Source: Deltaproteobacteria bacterium Ga0077550 (GTDB taxonomy: Bacteria > Myxococcota_A > Polyangia > Nannocystales > Nannocystaceae). Taken from it: a stretch of 64,000 nt of DNA. The notes beneath the pieces are model-generated. The model was not told where the DNA came from and did not search any database. It was given only the letters and a program-made list of their open reading frames with translations. Position numbers and translations under genes: made by a program. Below, in pieces: positions 60,701-64,000 of the stretch (position 1 is its first letter; each line of letters starts with the position of its first letter). The stretch lies in contig LNFB01000345.1 of the NCBI GenBank assembly GCA_001464385.1, forward strand, positions 1 through 64,000. Direction: 5' to 3'.

Positions 60701-61223
60701 ACACGAGCATCACGGGGTGTGTCGGCGTCGCGGTCTCGACCGGCTCCGCCGTCGTCGTCGCCGCGGCGCTGGCCAAGTCCTGGGCCCACTGCGTGAACGC
60801 GCGACGCGACGCGGCCGGGGCCGGTCGCAGCACGGGGACCTCGGGGTCGGCACGTGGCGGCGTGCGGTGCTGCACCGCCATCGCCAGCGCGGCGATGTGC
60901 TTGCAGGGCTTGGGCGCCTGACAGTCGCAATCGCCGTCGAGCTCGCGCCGCGTCGCTCCCTGGGTCGCGGGCTCGAAGTACACCCAGACGCGGTACGGAT
61001 CGGTCGCCGAGCCCTGGACCTTCGCGCTCCACACCTCCTGCTCGGGGTCGTACTGCGGTGTCCCGACCGACCCGCGGGCGAACACCTCGAGGCCGCGCCG
61101 CCACACCGCAGGCGGGAATTGCCACGCGATCGCGGCGCTCGGGTCGGGCGTCGCGCTCGGCCCCGAACGCGAGTCGGAGCCCGAACCGAACCCCGAACCG
61201 AAGGAACGTCGCCAGGAACGCAA
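57795..61223 (-). CDS. SNF2-family ATPase with N-terminal SWIM zinc finger
   Basis: 1142 residues from the TTG at 61223; a TTG at 61259 is the other candidate and no ATG fits. Residues 99-109 are a SWIM finger ([11 protein letters not shown]). A large middle domain (120-660, helical, partly PF12419-like by impression) precedes the helicase core: [18 protein letters not shown] (Walker A, about 680), [23 protein letters not shown] (DEAQ box, about 775), [29 protein letters not shown] and [41 protein letters not shown] (motifs V and VI, about 1030-1060). It should move along or remodel DNA-protein complexes. Bacterial SWIM/SNF2 proteins of this HepA-like type act in DNA or RNA metabolism. Confidence 0.93.
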   Translation of the reverse strand: [1142 protein letters not shown]

Positions 61224-61300
61224 GGGCGCAAGCGTGACGGGTTTGGGCCCTTCGCTCAACCGCGCGCTCGACCGCCACCGCACGCGCCGCCGGATGCGGG

Positions 61301-61306
61301 TATCCT
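61301..61306 (+). promoter_or_regulatory. Candidate -10 box, short-leader promoter
   Basis: TATCCT, 8 bases before the ATG at 61315. Confidence 0.4.
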
Positions 61307-61314
61307 CGACGACG

Positions 61315-61593
61315 ATGCAACGCCTCCGTGTCACACTCGCGTTCGCCCTCGGCCTCGGTCTCGCCGCCTGCGAGAAGCACCACGCCACCGAGTTCTGCCT
61401 GGGGCCCGACGGCACGAGTCAGGACTGCGGCATCGGGTGCACGATCGAGAAGGACGAGAAGGCCTGCGCGAAGTGGGCCGAGAAGACCAAGGAGATCTGC
61501 GGCAAGGTGACGAAGGAGGAGTGCCAGGAGATCTGCGACAAGGACAAGAACCCGACCGCCTGCGAGCTCGTGAAGAACTGGAAGACGCCGTGA
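61315..61593 (+). CDS. Small Lys/Cys lipoprotein
   Basis: 92 residues. The signal MQRLRVTLAFALGLGLAAC ends in a lipobox with Glu at +2. The mature domain of 73 residues has eight further cysteines (FCLGPDG, DCGIGC, KACAKW, ICGKV, ECQEIC, ACELV) among many lysines and glutamates, so it is probably a disulphide-pinned helical bundle. Same size as the lipoprotein at 19238 and a similar charged, helical composition, but too diverged for me to call homologous. The start has TATCCT 8 bases upstream. It diverges from the SNF2 gene. Confidence 0.8.
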   Translation: MQRLRVTLAFALGLGLAACEKHHATEFCLGPDGTSQDCGIGCTIEKDEKACAKWAEKTKEICGKVTKEECQEICDKDKNPTACELVKNWKTP

Positions 61594-61645
61594 GCTGCGG
61601 CGCGGGCCCGCACAGAAACGGCGCGGCCCGGCCACTGACCCCGCG

Positions 61646-63292
61646 ATGGCCCGATTCCGGCTCCCCGATCGATCCCCCTCGCGCGTCCTCGCCGCGACGG
61701 CGGTCTTGACGCTCACCGCCTGCGGCGATCCGGACGCCGACGGCACCAGCCCCGCGGACACCGGCGCGGCGACCGATGGGGTGAGCACCGACGGAGGCAG
61801 CGCGATCACGGAGGCAACGGGCGACGCGGGGACCGGCGACGCGAGCGACGACGGCGCCGCGGACGGTGCGCCCGGGACCGACGGCGGCGCCGACGACACC
61901 GCCGACGATTCCGGGGGACCCGACGATCCGCCCCCGCCCTCCGGCGACGAACCCCTGCCCCCGGGCGTCGGCACGGGCCCGACGATCTACGCCGCCGTCG
62001 ACGGCGACGACGCGAACGACGGGCTCACCCCCGACACGGCCGTGCGCACGCTGCAGCACGCGATCGATCTCGCCGATCCCGGCACGATCATCGAGGTCGA
62101 CGCCGGCGAGTACGACGGCTTCGTCGTCTCCGACGGCGACTTCGGCACCGCGGAGCAGTGGATCCTGATGCGCCCCAGGGATGACGCGGCGGTGACGATC
62201 CGCGGCAGCGGCGATGGCCCGACGATCTACTTCTACGCCGACTCCTGCGACGAGGAGAACGAGCTGGTGAGCGGCGACTGCAGCCGCGCCCATGTGCGCC
62301 TCGAGGGTCTGCACGTGCAGGGGAGCCCCGACGGCGGCGGCGACGGCAACGTGATCAAGATCGACACACCGCAGGTGCAGCTGGTGAAGAACCGGCTGTG
62401 CTGCTCGGTCGCCGACGTGATCAAGAACGTGCGCACGGCCGACGACACGGTCATCGTGGGCAACGAGATCTGGCAGGACCCGGCGGTCGTCACCCCGGGC
62501 AGCAACGCCCAGGGCATCGACATCACCGGCGCCGATCGACTGCGCGTGGTCGGCAATCACCTGCACGATCTCGGCGACGTCGCCGCCTACGCCAAGGGCA
62601 ACGCGCGCGAGACCCTGTTCGAGGGCAACCTCGTGGTCGACACCGGCCTGTCGGGCGAGGGCAACGCGATCATGTGCGGGCAGTCGACCGACGCCGATCG
62701 CCTGGTCGACGGCGACTACGAGACCTACGACTGCACGGTCCGCAACAACGTCATCACCCGGGTCAGCGGGGCCTGCGTCGCGGTGGGCTCGAGCCAGGGC
62801 GCGCGGGTCTACAACAACACCTGCGTCGACACGGCGACGTCGATCCACGCGGCGCTGTTCCTCACCAACGAGTCCGAGATCGGGCAGGCGAGCACCGACG
62901 TCGAGTTCCGCGGCAACATCGTCGCGCAGGGCACCAGCCCGCGGGTGTTCACCGACACCGACGAGCTCGGCATGACCGATTGGTCGACGTTGATCGTCGA
63001 CGACAACCTCTACTTCGTCGACGGCGGCGCGCCGGTGTTCACGCTGAAGGCCACCGAGATCTACGACGGCGGGGACTTCGACGCCTGGACCGCCGCGCTC
63101 GCGGACCTCGGCGCGCATGGAGACGGCAGTGCGATCGCCGATCCGCTGTTCGTCGATTCCGTGCGGTTCGAGCCGACCGCGGCGAGCCCCGCCGTCGACG
63201 CGATGCCGTGCTTGGTCGCCTGGGACTTCGACGCCGAGCCGCGACCCGCCGACGGCGACGTCTGCGACATCGGAGCGATCGAGCTCGAGTAG
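61646..63292 (+). CDS. Right-handed beta-helix lipoprotein
   Basis: 548 residues. The signal MARFRLPDRSPSRVLAATAVLTLTAC carries a lipobox. An Asp/Gly/Thr linker (30-105) leads to GPTIYAAVDGDDANDGLTPDTAVRTLQHAIDLADPGTIIEVDAGEY, the standard start of secreted parallel beta-helix proteins (DUF1565/NosD-like), then coils such as VRLEGLHVQGSPDGGGDGNVI, VVGNHLHDLGDVAAYAKGN, TLFEGNLVVDTGLSGEGN, DVEFRGNIVAQG. It ends with PAVDAMPCLVAWDFDAEPRPADGDVCDIGAIEL, a conserved C-terminal cap (DIGAxE). It is a paralogue of the gene at 47774. Carbohydrate binding or lysis at the surface is likely; catalytic residues are not evident. Confidence 0.9.
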   Translation: MARFRLPDRSPSRVLAATAVLTLTACGDPDADGTSPADTGAATDGVSTDGGSAITEATGDAGTGDASDDGAADGAPGTDGGADDTADDSGGPDDPPPPSGDEPLPPGVGTGPTIYAAVDGDDANDGLTPDTAVRTLQHAIDLADPGTIIEVDAGEYDGFVVSDGDFGTAEQWILMRPRDDAAVTIRGSGDGPTIYFYADSCDEENELVSGDCSRAHVRLEGLHVQGSPDGGGDGNVIKIDTPQVQLVKNRLCCSVADVIKNVRTADDTVIVGNEIWQDPAVVTPGSNAQGIDITGADRLRVVGNHLHDLGDVAAYAKGNARETLFEGNLVVDTGLSGEGNAIMCGQSTDADRLVDGDYETYDCTVRNNVITRVSGACVAVGSSQGARVYNNTCVDTATSIHAALFLTNESEIGQASTDVEFRGNIVAQGTSPRVFTDTDELGMTDWSTLIVDDNLYFVDGGAPVFTLKATEIYDGGDFDAWTAALADLGAHGDGSAIADPLFVDSVRFEPTAASPAVDAMPCLVAWDFDAEPRPADGDVCDIGAIELE

Positions 63293-63300
63293 TGCCCGTG

Positions 63301-64000
63301 CTACAGCGCGCGGATCTCGAGGTCGTCGAAGTACACGCTGTCGGTACCCGCGTCGTTGTAGACATCGACCGCGAAGCTGCCGACGATGTCCTGCAGCTCC
63401 GGCGTGTCGTCGACGAGGTCCATCGCCCACGCGACCGGCTCGGGTTCGGTCGCAAGCCACACCTTGCTGCGCAGCGCCGTGTACGGGCCCTCCTGCACCA
63501 CCTGGTAGCGCATGCGGTACCGGACGCTGGGCAGCGCGCCGCCGGGGATCGGATCGAACGCCGCGCCGATGAGGGTCTCGAGGCCCACGACCTCGCGCCA
63601 GAAGCCGAGCGACACGAGGTAGAAGCCCTCGAGGAACAGCGCGTAGCCCTGGCCCGGCGGATCGGTCTGGTTCAGCGATCCGCCGTTCTGCCGCGCGTAC
63701 AGCCCGATGCCCTGGCGCGTCCAGTCGGTGAACTCGACGGTCGCGAGCATCTCGACGTCCCGCTCGGCGAAGCCCGGCAGCACCACGCGCGCCGTGCCAT
63801 CGGTGATCCCGGAGAGCTGACCGCGCCCGCCCTGGATCGTCGCGGACAGCACGTTGTCGCCGACCACGATCCACGGCGCGGGCCAGGGATCGCCGTCGGC
63901 CCCGTCGAACGTCTCGACGAAGAGGAGATCGTCGGGCGGATCACCGGTGTCGGTGCTGCCGCCGTCGGTCGTCGCGTCGCCCGTCGTGCCCGGATCGGTG
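63301..64000 (-). CDS. Secreted protein with LamG/concanavalin-like domain (N-terminus beyond right edge)
   Basis: 233 codons are visible; the N-terminus lies to the right of the window. The first visible residues are a Thr/Asp/Gly linker (DPGTTGDATTDGGSTDTGDPPDD), so a lipobox upstream is probable. The domain that follows (LLFVETFDGADGDPWPAPW, VVLPGFAERDVEMLATVEF, GIGLYARQNGG, YALFLEGFYLVSLGFWREV, DVYNDAGTDSVYFDDLEIRAL) is a jelly-roll of the LamG/DUF1080 type, commonly used to bind sugars. The terminal FDDLEIR is a typical last strand of that fold. The stop is 8 bases from the stop of the convergent beta-helix gene. Confidence 0.8.
   Translation of the reverse strand, partial: TDPGTTGDATTDGGSTDTGDPPDDLLFVETFDGADGDPWPAPWIVVGDNVLSATIQGGRGQLSGITDGTARVVLPGFAERDVEMLATVEFTDWTRQGIGLYARQNGGSLNQTDPPGQGYALFLEGFYLVSLGFWREVVGLETLIGAAFDPIPGGALPSVRYRMRYQVVQEGPYTALRSKVWLATEPEPVAWAMDLVDDTPELQDIVGSFAVDVYNDAGTDSVYFDDLEIRAL

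Noticed and set aside
57942-61709. A 1255-codon open frame on the plus strand
   Set aside because: It is the complement of the SNF2 gene in a high-GC genome; residues are dominated by Arg, Leu, Gln and Ala with no domain.
1-64000. tRNA, rRNA, insertion sequences or attachment sites
   Set aside because: I read through both strands and found no cloverleaf, transposase motif (DDE, HUH) or flanking repeats that I could defend.

Overview
The window is about 70% G+C by eye and reads as a chromosomal segment of a myxobacterium (Myxococcota). The order Nannocystales is my best guess. The pointers are secreted lipoproteins with Thr/Ser/Asp/Gly-rich linkers behind the lipobox, Cys-repeat modules of the ECDDGN type, a MYXO-CTERM-like sorting tail, Ser/Thr kinases fused to tetratricopeptide (TPR) repeats, and two ECF sigma factors. 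I saw no rRNA, tRNA, CRISPR array, insertion sequence, phage module or U-tract terminator. Genes are packed on both strands, and no clear gene-free stretch exceeds 300 bases.

Layout. 1-9 kb: surface lipoproteins (two related propeller-like proteins, an 887-residue FG-GAP protein, a WG-repeat protein) and a 58-residue CPXCG zinc-ribbon protein. 9-16 kb: a coupled extensin-like / di-iron metallo-beta-lactamase pair, a MYXO-CTERM protein, a TIG plus propeller lipoprotein, a GNAT acetyltransferase and a somatomedin-B-like lipoprotein. 16-24 kb: FG-GAP lipoprotein, lipase, DUF924 protein, histidine phosphatase and an RtcB RNA ligase. 24-33 kb: S41 protease, a two-gene unit joining a WGR/SUKH protein to a SWIM-finger DNA ligase, an RDD membrane protein, a fasciclin lipoprotein and a TMEM143-like protein. 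33-46 kb: an ECF sigma factor facing a kinase remnant, an intact kinase-TPR receptor, a LysR regulator diverging from an MFS-transporter/porin fusion, and a second broken kinase with a long TPR tail. 46-64 kb: M23 peptidase, two right-handed-helix lipoproteins, a second ECF sigma factor, a kinase-TPR-permease-ATPase run, an OmpA-like protein, and a SWIM/SNF2 ATPase coupled to a small membrane protein.

How it fits together. About 27 of some 56 loci carry a lipobox, so the window is mainly a catalogue of envelope-exposed binding or scaffolding proteins, with signalling (kinases, ECF factors) and nucleic-acid maintenance genes (RtcB, ligase/WGR, SNF2) between them. The strongest novelty candidates are (1) a single open frame joining a 14-TM MFS exporter to an OprO/P-type porin through an internal signal peptide, (2) the SWIM-ligase/WGR-SUKH pair, and (3) a recurrent TANNNT box 6-10 bases before the start codon, which suggests many leaderless or very short-leader mRNAs. 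That box was also used to choose several starts. Function calls rest on recognised motifs and were not checked by any search.
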